This document shows, piece by piece, positions 7,280-12,742 of a DNA stretch of 15,356 nucleotides. The notes beneath the pieces were generated by a model, which had not been told where the DNA came from, searched no databases, and worked only from the letters and a program-made list of their open reading frames with translations. Source of the DNA: Candidatus Nitrosopumilus sp. (GTDB taxonomy: Archaea; Thermoproteota; Nitrososphaeria; Nitrososphaerales; Nitrosopumilaceae); assembly GCA_016784625.1 (NCBI GenBank), contig JADHUF010000025.1, positions 1 through 15,356 on the forward strand, given 5' to 3'. Numbering within the stretch: the stretch's first letter is position 1; each line of letters begins with the position of its first letter. A program made the position numbers and the translations under genes.

Positions 7280-8815
7280 ATGCCTTTAAAGTCGGATAAT
7301 TACTTGTTTGAAATTTCTAAAACCGATTTAGCAGGAAGAATAGGTACTCTATATACCAATCATGGAAAAATTGAGACACCAGCATATGTTCCTGTTATTC
7401 ATCCTGTAAAACAAACAATCCCATCAAAAAAAATTCAAGAGATTGGATTTGATTTAGTTATTACAAATGCATACATTACCAAAAATAGTTACGGTGACGA
7501 AGCTGTAAAAAAAGGAATTCATAATATTATAAATTTTGATGGTGCAATCATGACAGATTCTGGAGGTTATCAGGTTTTAGAGTATGGAGATGTTGATGTT
7601 TTACCACCAGATATGGCAAATTTTGAAAAAGGAATTCTAACTGATTTTGCAATTCCGCTTGACAAGCCAACAGGATTTGGATTGCCATTAAAAAAAGCTG
7701 AATCATATGTCAAACACACTCTAAAAGTTTCAAAACAGACACTAGATAATAGTGAAAACAATGGTCAGATTTGGATTGGTCCAATTCAAGGAGGAGAGCA
7801 TTTTGAACTTGTTGCAAAGTCAACAAAAAAATTAGTAGATATGGGTTTTCAGATGTTAGCTTTAGGAAGTCCAGTTGAGTTCATGGAATCATATGAATAT
7901 AGATTATTAGCACAGATGATTGTGGCTGCAAAAAAACAAATGCCACATTCTATTCCTCTACATCTTTTTGGAGCTGGACATCCATTAACAATACCATTTG
8001 CAGTGGCTTTAGGATGTGATACATTTGATTCAGCATCATACATGCTTTATGCTAAACATCAGAGATACATAACGGAGGACGGCACACGATATTTGTCAGA
8101 TATTACTGTATTTCCATGTCATTGTAAAATATGCTCTAATTACACTCCTGATGAGTTGCGCCAACTTGAGATAACTGAGAAAATTAATCAATTAGCAATT
8201 CACAATCTTTATGCTATTAAGCTTGAAGTAGACAAGGTAAAGCAGTCGATTCATGAAGGAAGATTATGGGAATATGTAATGAAAAAGGCAAGAGCTCATC
8301 CCAAATTATTTGAAATGATTGAAGTAATGACAGATAATCATGAATTTCTTGGTGTTGCTACACCAAAATTCAAAGAAAAAGCTATTTTTCTATACGATAA
8401 AGAAGATCAGTTTCGTCCAGAGGTGCAAGCATATCACGATATGGTTAGAAAATTCAAATCAAAGAAAAAAAAACTAGTTATTATTGAAGAATCAAGCTCA
8501 AAACCAGGATATTTATCTCATCAATACATTGATCTAAAAAGAAAGTTCAAGGATTTTGATTCAATACAAATATGTCAATACAATCCACAGTTAGGATTAA
8601 TTCCAATTGAGATTTCAGATATCTTTCCAGCTGCACATCATGAAACATCTAGAATAGATTTTGAAGCAAAAGAATTCCCTACATTTGAAAAGACATGGAA
8701 TTATTTCTTTAGTAACAATAAGTTTTCAGAAATTCATTATGATAAAAAGGACAAATTCTTGAAACATTTTGTAAAAATATTACCAAAAGAAATCAAGAAA
8801 AAATCTTTTAGTTAA
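7280..8815 (+). CDS. tgtA: Archaeosine tRNA-guanine transglycosylase
   Basis: TgtA exchanges guanine-15 in the tRNA D-loop for preQ0, the first tRNA-level step of archaeosine synthesis. The 511-residue protein has the TIM-barrel TGT core with MTDSGGYQ (D93), the GPIQGG loop, and the catalytic Asp region GCDTFDSASY (D250). Zinc ligands C280, C282, C285 and H308 appear in PCHCKIC and the following helix. Residues about 390-500 form an archaeal accessory domain; a KPGYLSHQY segment resembles the domain shared by TgtA and ArcS. The protein is shorter than euryarchaeal enzymes of about 580-650 residues, and I see no C-terminal PUA domain, so tRNA binding may rely on another protein or a reduced C-terminus. 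The ATG at 7280 follows the kinase gene closely, without a clear Shine-Dalgarno. Confidence 0.94.
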   Translation: MPLKSDNYLFEISKTDLAGRIGTLYTNHGKIETPAYVPVIHPVKQTIPSKKIQEIGFDLVITNAYITKNSYGDEAVKKGIHNIINFDGAIMTDSGGYQVLEYGDVDVLPPDMANFEKGILTDFAIPLDKPTGFGLPLKKAESYVKHTLKVSKQTLDNSENNGQIWIGPIQGGEHFELVAKSTKKLVDMGFQMLALGSPVEFMESYEYRLLAQMIVAAKKQMPHSIPLHLFGAGHPLTIPFAVALGCDTFDSASYMLYAKHQRYITEDGTRYLSDITVFPCHCKICSNYTPDELRQLEITEKINQLAIHNLYAIKLEVDKVKQSIHEGRLWEYVMKKARAHPKLFEMIEVMTDNHEFLGVATPKFKEKAIFLYDKEDQFRPEVQAYHDMVRKFKSKKKKLVIIEESSSKPGYLSHQYIDLKRKFKDFDSIQICQYNPQLGLIPIEISDIFPAAHHETSRIDFEAKEFPTFEKTWNYFFSNNKFSEIHYDKKDKFLKHFVKILPKEIKKKSFS

Positions 8816-8853
8816 TTAAAAATAAGAAAAAAGAATGTGCTAAAAGATTCAGC

Positions 8854-9156
8854 TTATAATGCTGCGTCTTCTGCCCAACCTTTGATGAAGATACCGTTTT
8901 TGTGAAGAGGTACTGGTTGTCCAGCAGTGTAATTCATTGGTCTCATCCAAAAGATTGATTTTGTTGGGCATACACCGATGCATGCACCATCTGAAATACA
9001 TCTTTCTGGATAAAATACAAATGCTTTACCTCTCTTCCAGCCTTCAACTGGTTTTACTCTAAGGACATCTGGACCAAGAGTTGTACAGATTTCTACACAT
9101 AGTGCACATCCGATACATCTTTGTTCGTCAATGTCTGGAAGTATTGCTATTGGCAT
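8854..9156 (-). CDS. Ferredoxin with one normal and one Asp-containing iron-sulfur motif
   Basis: This 100-residue soluble electron carrier has two ferredoxin motifs. The first is CIGCALCVEIC, a full Cx2Cx2Cx3C at C14, C17, C20 and C24. The second is CISDGACIGVCP: C53, then Asp56 where the second cysteine should be, then C59 and C63-Pro. Cx2Dx2Cx3CP is the pattern of Asp-ligated [4Fe-4S] or [3Fe-4S] clusters in some archaeal ferredoxins. Between the motifs is an insertion of about 28 residues (LRVKPVEGWKRGKAFVFY), and the C-terminus extends some 35 residues beyond the second motif, so the protein is larger than minimal 2x[4Fe-4S] ferredoxins. The ATG at 9156 lies about 30 bases from a good TATA box, so it is probably leaderless and well expressed. 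The partner enzyme is unknown; 2-oxoacid oxidoreductase is the usual archaeal one. Confidence 0.9.
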   Translation of the reverse strand: MPIAILPDIDEQRCIGCALCVEICTTLGPDVLRVKPVEGWKRGKAFVFYPERCISDGACIGVCPTKSIFWMRPMNYTAGQPVPLHKNGIFIKGWAEDAAL

Positions 9157-9180
9157 AACAAAATTAACAGTACTTGGTGA

Positions 9181-9190
9181 CTATTTAAAC
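9181..9190 (-). promoter_or_regulatory. TATA box of the ferredoxin gene
   Basis: The minus strand has GTTTAAATAG centred about 30 bases before the ATG. It is one of the better matches to the archaeal TATA consensus in the window. The ferredoxin is therefore likely transcribed on its own, independently of the gene upstream at 9297. Confidence 0.5.
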
Positions 9191-9256
9191 CATGATTGAA
9201 ATTCATAACCCTGTTATGTAATTGATCGAGTAAAAAACATGCACAGAATTCAGATT

Positions 9257-9297
9257 AAAAAATTTAAAAAACAAAAAGATAACGTGTTTTGCACGTT
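9257..9297 (-). terminator. Hairpin plus T-rich tract after the 70-residue protein gene
   Basis: Inverted repeat AACGTG-TTTTG-CACGTT spans 9281-9297 with six perfect pairs, and overlaps the last base of the gene's stop codon. In the minus direction it is followed by ATCTTTTTG and more T-rich sequence down to about 9257. This looks like an intrinsic terminator. Archaeal termination mainly needs the U-tract, so the stem may instead stabilise the 3' end of the mRNA. Confidence 0.5.
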
Positions 9298-9509
9298 TAT
9301 TTTCTCATTGCGTCTATTTGACCAGAAGTAACCCAGTCAAGTAATTCTGCAGAAGAAGGATTAAGGTCTGCTTTCTTATTCATAAGATTGTTTACCCAAA
9401 TCCAGTTGAGTTGATTTAAGAGTGGTTTGTTTGCTTCGTCACCTGCACGTGTCTTTGCGACTACGGCTTGATCTTGCTGTGCTAACCAATCTGCGAAACT
9501 TCTTCCCAT
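9297..9509 (-). CDS. Small soluble protein of unknown function (70 residues)
   Basis: I do not recognise this family. The protein is soluble, without cysteine or membrane segments, and looks helical: GRSFADWLAQQDQAVVAK, then LLNQLNWIWVNNLMN, then SSAELLDWVTSGQIDAM. Codon use is richer in CGT/GCG/GCA/ACG than its neighbours, which together with its own terminator-like hairpin suggests a well-expressed gene. Two promoter readings exist. TTTAATTA at 9531-9540 lies 27 bases before the ATG at 9509, fitting a leaderless start there. Alternatively, the same frame continues upstream through a TAA (9522-9524) to an ATG at 9566 that has its own TATA-like box. The sequence across that stop (ISAS, stop, DPIL, then MGRS) reads like one continuous protein, so the gene may be N-terminally truncated by a nonsense change. 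Confidence 0.7.
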   Translation of the reverse strand: MGRSFADWLAQQDQAVVAKTRAGDEANKPLLNQLNWIWVNNLMNKKADLNPSSAELLDWVTSGQIDAMRK

Positions 9510-9521
9510 GAGGATCGGATC

Positions 9522-9566
9522 TTAGCTTGCACTAATTAAAGCTTTTGTAGATTCTATAATAGGCAT
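9522..9566 (-). other. 15-codon upstream frame, in phase with the 70-residue gene and ended by TAA
   Basis: The frame ATG-initiated at 9566 encodes MPIIESTKALISAS and stops at TAA 9522-9524. It is in phase with the ATG at 9509, only four codons (DPIL) after the stop. A TATA-like element at 9592-9597 lies about 29 bases upstream. It could be the original N-terminus cut off by a nonsense mutation, a sequencing error, a short leader peptide, a readthrough site, or chance open frame. Confidence 0.35.
9531..9540 (-). promoter_or_regulatory. TATA-like box for the ATG at 9509
   Basis: The minus strand reads TTTAATTAGT, centred 27 bases before the ATG of the 70-residue protein. It lies inside the upstream 15-codon frame and competes with the 9592-9597 element as the promoter. 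Confidence 0.35.
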
Positions 9567-9591
9567 AATGATAAAATTAACTCTAAGAAGG

Positions 9592-9597
9592 TTTTAA
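9592..9597. promoter_or_regulatory. Shared TATA-like element between divergent starts
   Basis: TTTTAA is centred about 28 bases before the TTG of the beta-CASP nuclease (9623, plus) and about 29 bases before the ATG at 9566 (minus). One nearly symmetrical element at the right distance for both strands could drive divergent leaderless transcription. It may also serve the plus gene only. Confidence 0.35.
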
Positions 9598-9601
9598 CGT
9601 C

Positions 9602-9615
9602 GATGAAAATTCATC
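9602..9615. promoter_or_regulatory. Inverted repeat between TATA box and start of the nuclease gene
   Basis: GATGAA-AA-TTCATC has perfect 6-base arms around a 2-base centre. It lies between the TATA-like element and the TTG at 9623, where a bound repressor would block initiation. Operator function is a guess; short palindromes also occur by chance. Confidence 0.25.
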
Positions 9616-9622
9616 ATAATTC

Positions 9623-10888
9623 TTGGATGTTAAAGTTTTAGGAGCTGCAAATGAAGTTGGTAGATCAGGTTTTTTAGTTAATTGTAATGGAACTAATTTT
9701 TTACTTGATTATGGAGTAATGTTTGGAAGAAGAGGAACACCCCCACAATATCCACTTCATGTAAAACCTAAGGACATAGATGCAATCATAATCACTCATG
9801 CACACCTTGATCATTCAGGGAATGTCCCATCACTTTTTGTAAGTGGAAATACTGATGTCTATGCTACACCACCTACATTTGATCTCTCAAAGTTATTGAT
9901 TGAGGATATGCTAAAAATTGAAAAGAATTCACATCCATTTGACCTGCCTGAACTAAACAATATGATGAAAAATGCCAAAGAAATCGGATTTAAACAAAAA
10001 ATTACAAAGGGAAATGCAACTTTTGAGCTAAGGGAGTCAGGGCATGTAATTGGTGGAAGTACTGTTTTGGTAGAATCAGAGAAAAAACGACTTTTCTATA
10101 CTGGCGATATCAAAACAAATGGTTCTAGAATGCTACGAGAGATGGATTTGGATATAGGTGAAATCGATTTACTGATTACTGAAAGTACTTATGCCAAGAC
10201 AGAACAAAAACCCAGAAAAGAATCAGAATCTGAATTAATTGAATTTGCAAATGAAGTAATGGATAGAAAAGGAATATTATTTATTCCATCATTTTCAGTT
10301 GAACGTTCTCAAGAAATTGCTTGTGTTTTAAGAAGTGCAAACTTTAAACATAAAATCATAATGGATGGTATGGCATTAAAAGTAAATGAGATAATGTTCA
10401 GACATCCAGAATATCTAAGAGATCCAAAAATATTTTCAGATGCAATCAAAAGTGCAACTGCAATAAGAGAACATTCTGAAAGAAAACGTGCAATGGGTGA
10501 ACCTTGTGTAGTCATATCACCAGCTGGAATGTTAGTAGGAGGTAATGCAGTATTTTATTTGCAAGAGTTATCGTTTAATAGTAAAAATGGAATAGCTCTA
10601 GTTTCATATCAAGGGGAAGGTACACCGGGGAAAAAATTACTAGATACAGGAAAGGTTTCAACTAGAGGTAAGGATCTTGACGTTACAGCACAAGTAAAAC
10701 AATTTGAATTTTCTGGGCATGCAGATAAAAAAGAATTATTTGATATGATCAAAAAAATCAAGGGAAACCCCAAAGTCTGGACTGTTCATGGAGATTCTGA
10801 ATCATGTGATATGTTTGCTAAGGAGATTCATGAGAAATTCGGTTTAGAAACATATGCACCTGCAGTTAATGAAACAATAACTGTATGA
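9623..10888 (+). CDS. Beta-CASP metallo-beta-lactamase ribonuclease (archaeal CPSF-like, without KH domains)
   Basis: This 421-residue metal-dependent nuclease belongs to the CPSF73/RNase J superfamily, which processes or degrades RNA. Metal-binding motifs are H59-x-H61-x-D63-H64 (THAHLDHSG), H141, D162 (TGDIK) and the late histidines H366 (SGHAD) and H389 (VHGD). The beta-CASP cap lies between about residues 190 and 360, including TESTY, PSFSVERSQE, MDGMA and SPAGMLVGG. There are no N-terminal KH domains, so it resembles the aCPSF2 group rather than the KH-bearing aCPSF1 that acts in termination. No ATG fits; TTG at 9623 gives MDVKVLGAANEVGRS, the standard family N-terminus. The OGG-type gene follows after one base. 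Endonuclease versus 5'-3' exonuclease activity cannot be decided from sequence. Confidence 0.9.
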   Translation: MDVKVLGAANEVGRSGFLVNCNGTNFLLDYGVMFGRRGTPPQYPLHVKPKDIDAIIITHAHLDHSGNVPSLFVSGNTDVYATPPTFDLSKLLIEDMLKIEKNSHPFDLPELNNMMKNAKEIGFKQKITKGNATFELRESGHVIGGSTVLVESEKKRLFYTGDIKTNGSRMLREMDLDIGEIDLLITESTYAKTEQKPRKESESELIEFANEVMDRKGILFIPSFSVERSQEIACVLRSANFKHKIIMDGMALKVNEIMFRHPEYLRDPKIFSDAIKSATAIREHSERKRAMGEPCVVISPAGMLVGGNAVFYLQELSFNSKNGIALVSYQGEGTPGKKLLDTGKVSTRGKDLDVTAQVKQFEFSGHADKKELFDMIKKIKGNPKVWTVHGDSESCDMFAKEIHEKFGLETYAPAVNETITV

Positions 10889-10889
10889 A

Positions 10890-11732
10890 ATGCAAAAAAA
10901 ATATGTAATAAATGTTGAAAATTCAATAAACAGCGGTCAAGTATTTCTTTGGAAAAAAAATGGAGACTACTGGAATGGGATTAATGGTCAAGATATTCTT
11001 CGTATAGATAAGAATGGAATTATTAAATCTTATCAAAATCTAAAAACAGATTTTTTTAGAAAAACTGATGACATAGATAATATAATTAAATCAATTTCAA
11101 AAGATAAGATAGTTAAAAATGCTGTAAAAAAATATTTTGGTTTAAGAGTTCTTAAACAGGATCCTTTTCAATGTTTAATTTCATTTATTGTTTCTTCAAA
11201 TTCTAATATTCAAAAAATCAAAATTAGTTTGGAAAAATTATCACAGAAATTTGGAACAAAGACAGAGTTCGAAAATCAAAAGTTTTTTTTATTTCCCAAA
11301 CCAGAGAGACTCGCTAAAGCATCAATTAATGAAATTAGAAAATGTAGTGTAGGATATCGAGCTAAATTCATCAAAGAGGCTGCAAATATGGTTTTTTTGA
11401 AACAAATAGATTTTGAAAATTTAAAAAAAACTAGTTATTTTGAAACTAAAGAAACCATTTGTTCTATTCCAGGTGTTGGAAATAAAGTTGCAGATTGCAT
11501 AATGTTATTCTCTCTAAACAAACTAGATGCATTTCCATTAGATAGATGGATGATTAAAATTTTAGAAAAATATTTTTTCAATGAATTTCAACTTGAAACA
11601 AAAACAATTACAAAAAAACAATATGATATTCTTCATGAAAAAATTGTAAATTATTTTGGCCCATATGCAGGGTATGCACAACAGTTTCTCTTCAAAATGG
11701 AAAGAGAAAATTACCAAAAAAAGTGGCTGTAA
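10890..11732 (+). CDS. ogg: 8-oxoguanine DNA glycosylase/AP lyase (OGG family)
   Basis: This base-excision repair enzyme removes 8-oxoguanine opposite C and nicks the abasic site. The 280 residues show the OGG N-terminal fold (GQVFLWKKNGDYWNGI), the helical core with DPFQCLISFIVSSN, and the helix-hairpin-helix IPGVGNKVADC with Lys199 as the probable Schiff-base nucleophile, then Asp218 in FPLDRWM as the catalytic Asp. OGG1-type proteins usually have D-V-H or D-V-W after this Pro; here it is D-R-W, closest to the bacterial/archaeal OGG1-like type. The C-terminal helix YAGYAQQFLF is also typical. The gene starts one base after the nuclease stop and is probably co-transcribed. Its Lys/Ile/Phe content is high even for this AT-rich genome. 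No Fe-S cluster cysteines are present, which argues against the Nth/MutY group. Confidence 0.87.
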   Translation: MQKKYVINVENSINSGQVFLWKKNGDYWNGINGQDILRIDKNGIIKSYQNLKTDFFRKTDDIDNIIKSISKDKIVKNAVKKYFGLRVLKQDPFQCLISFIVSSNSNIQKIKISLEKLSQKFGTKTEFENQKFFLFPKPERLAKASINEIRKCSVGYRAKFIKEAANMVFLKQIDFENLKKTSYFETKETICSIPGVGNKVADCIMLFSLNKLDAFPLDRWMIKILEKYFFNEFQLETKTITKKQYDILHEKIVNYFGPYAGYAQQFLFKMERENYQKKWL

Positions 11733-11735
11733 ACC

Positions 11736-11743
11736 CTTAAAAT
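11736..11743 (+). promoter_or_regulatory. TATA-like box of tRNA-Arg
   Basis: CTTAAAAT lies 23-30 bases before the first base of the mature tRNA, immediately after the glycosylase gene. The tRNA is therefore probably transcribed separately. Confidence 0.45.
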
Positions 11744-11765
11744 GGTAATTAATTGCTAGGTTTTT

Positions 11766-11840
11766 GGGCCTATAGCTCAGCATGGATAGAGTGTTGGACT
11801 TCTAATCCAATGGTCAAGGGATCGAAGCCCTTTGGGCCCG
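11766..11840 (+). tRNA. tRNA-Arg, anticodon TCT
   Basis: A 75-base cloverleaf without intron or encoded CCA. The acceptor stem pairs GGGCCTA with TGGGCCC (one T-G wobble), with discriminator G. The D-stem is GCTC/GAGT with loop AGCATGGATA, the anticodon stem is TTGGA/TCCAA with loop CTTCTAA, the variable loop is TGGTC, and the T-stem is AAGGG/CCCTT. Anticodon TCT reads AGA/AGG. G15 is present, the site of archaeosine made by TgtA. A37 follows U36, the context for t6A made by Kae1/Bud32. The T-loop reads ATCGAAG, with A at position 54 and G at 60 instead of the usual T and pyrimidine. Confidence 0.93.
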
Positions 11841-11850
11841 CTTAACAAAA

Positions 11851-11858
11851 TTATTTAT
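11851..11858 (+). promoter_or_regulatory. TATA-like box of the gene at 11882
   Basis: TTATTTAT is centred about 27 bases before the GTG start at 11882, just after the tRNA. This suggests independent leaderless transcription and supports the GTG as the start. Confidence 0.4.
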
Positions 11859-11881
11859 TCTGATTTGGGTGTGATGTTTTC

Positions 11882-12232
11882 GTGAAAGATATAGAATTCA
11901 AATTAAACTCTACTGATATTCATCCAAATTCTGAAATCAAAGGAATGATTTCTGTTTCATATCCAGGAAGATATGATGGGGTAGTGATAAATACACAGAT
12001 TTTAGATTCAAATGAGCACATAGTCTACAAGTCATATAATGGAAAAAACATATCACAAAATGTTTCAAGATTATTTATCAACAAAGATGTAATGCTTGAA
12101 AACAAGGCAGAGTTTACTGCACTAATTAAATTTGAACCAAAACAAGAACATGAAATAAAATTTAGAGCATCAATTATTGAACAGCATAAAGAAATTGAAA
12201 GTCAAATAATTTTTGCGAAATATTCTATCTAG
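11882..12232 (+). CDS. Conserved-looking beta-rich protein of unknown function
   Basis: I do not recognise this 116-residue protein. It starts with GTG at leaderless distance from a TATA-like box. It has no signal peptide, membrane segment or cysteine. The predicted strands alternate regularly: IEFKLNS, IKGMISVSYPG, GVVINTQILD, IVYKSYN, AEFTALIKFEP, HEIKFRASIIE, ESQIIFAKYSI. The PNSEIKGMISVSYPG segment recalls the opening strands of arrestin-like or immunoglobulin-like beta sandwiches, where a ligand-independent scaffold role is common; this is a weak fold guess. Its last 4 bases overlap the convergent cupredoxin gene, and it sits between tRNA-Arg and the complex III module without an obvious functional tie to either. 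Confidence 0.7.
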   Translation: MKDIEFKLNSTDIHPNSEIKGMISVSYPGRYDGVVINTQILDSNEHIVYKSYNGKNISQNVSRLFINKDVMLENKAEFTALIKFEPKQEHEIKFRASIIEQHKEIESQIIFAKYSI

Positions 12233-12690
12233 AATCTACTTAGTTCTACAATAATGTTTCCAGTCATCCATGGATGGGGATTACAGTGGTAAGGAACCTC
12301 CTGAGGTTCTGTAAATAAGAATTCATAAGAATCACCAGGTTTTAAGACACCAATAGATCCAAAGTCTCCACTATATCCATCAGAGTGACGATGATCTGGA
12401 GTTACAGTGTGTGCAGTATCATCATTATTTTGCCAAATTACTTTGTTATTAATATTCAATAACACATTGGCTTGGTTTGGAACATAGTTTTCATTTCCTT
12501 CAATTACTGCACCTGGAACAATTTCAATAATAAAATCTTTTTCAGGATGTAAGATATGTTCAGAAACAGATGGTTTTTCTAAAGATTCTGGAAGATAAAA
12601 TGAAGTGTAAAAAACTACAGAGGCAGACATGCCAACAATTAATGCAATAACACCTATACCGTATGCATGGCTTGATGTAGATGTACTCAT
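12229..12690 (-). CDS. Membrane-anchored blue copper protein (cupredoxin), probable electron carrier of complex III
   Basis: The chosen ATG at 12690 gives 153 residues. Residues about 10-31 form one uncleaved N-terminal transmembrane segment (GIGVIALIVGMSASVVFY), so the copper domain faces outside. Type 1 copper ligands are H94 (DTAHTVTP), C136, H139 and M142 in CNPHPWMTG; the Cx2Hx2M spacing is that of amicyanin-type cupredoxins. It probably replaces cytochrome c as the acceptor from the Rieske/cytochrome b complex, in keeping with the copper-based electron transport of ammonia-oxidising archaea. An in-frame TTG at 12702 would add four residues, but a TATA-like box at 12711-12720 sits 26 bases before 12690 and suggests this gene also has its own leaderless promoter. 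It lies downstream of cytochrome b on the same strand. Confidence 0.92.
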   Translation of the reverse strand: MSTSTSSHAYGIGVIALIVGMSASVVFYTSFYLPESLEKPSVSEHILHPEKDFIIEIVPGAVIEGNENYVPNQANVLLNINNKVIWQNNDDTAHTVTPDHRHSDGYSGDFGSIGVLKPGDSYEFLFTEPQEVPYHCNPHPWMTGNIIVELSRF

Positions 12691-12710
12691 AATTTTTTGC
12701 AACCTACCAA

Positions 12711-12720
12711 GTTATTATAA
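12711..12720 (-). promoter_or_regulatory. TATA-like box of the cupredoxin gene
   Basis: The minus strand reads TTATAATAAC in the gap after the cytochrome b stop, centred 26 bases before the ATG at 12690. It would let the copper protein be made in excess over the other subunits. Confidence 0.45.
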
Positions 12721-12742
12721 AGTTTGTTTAGAATTTTTGAAA

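Noticed and set aside
9157..9296. 140-base gap examined for a small RNA
   Set aside because: Apart from the hairpin/T-tract at 9257-9297 and the ferredoxin TATA box I see no C/D-box motifs or stable fold.
9603..9641. Plus-strand 12-codon frame starting ATG at 9603 (MKIHHNSWMLKF) overlapping the nuclease start
   Set aside because: Too short and partly formed by the inverted repeat; no evidence of translation, and a TATA at 9592-9597 is too close for it.
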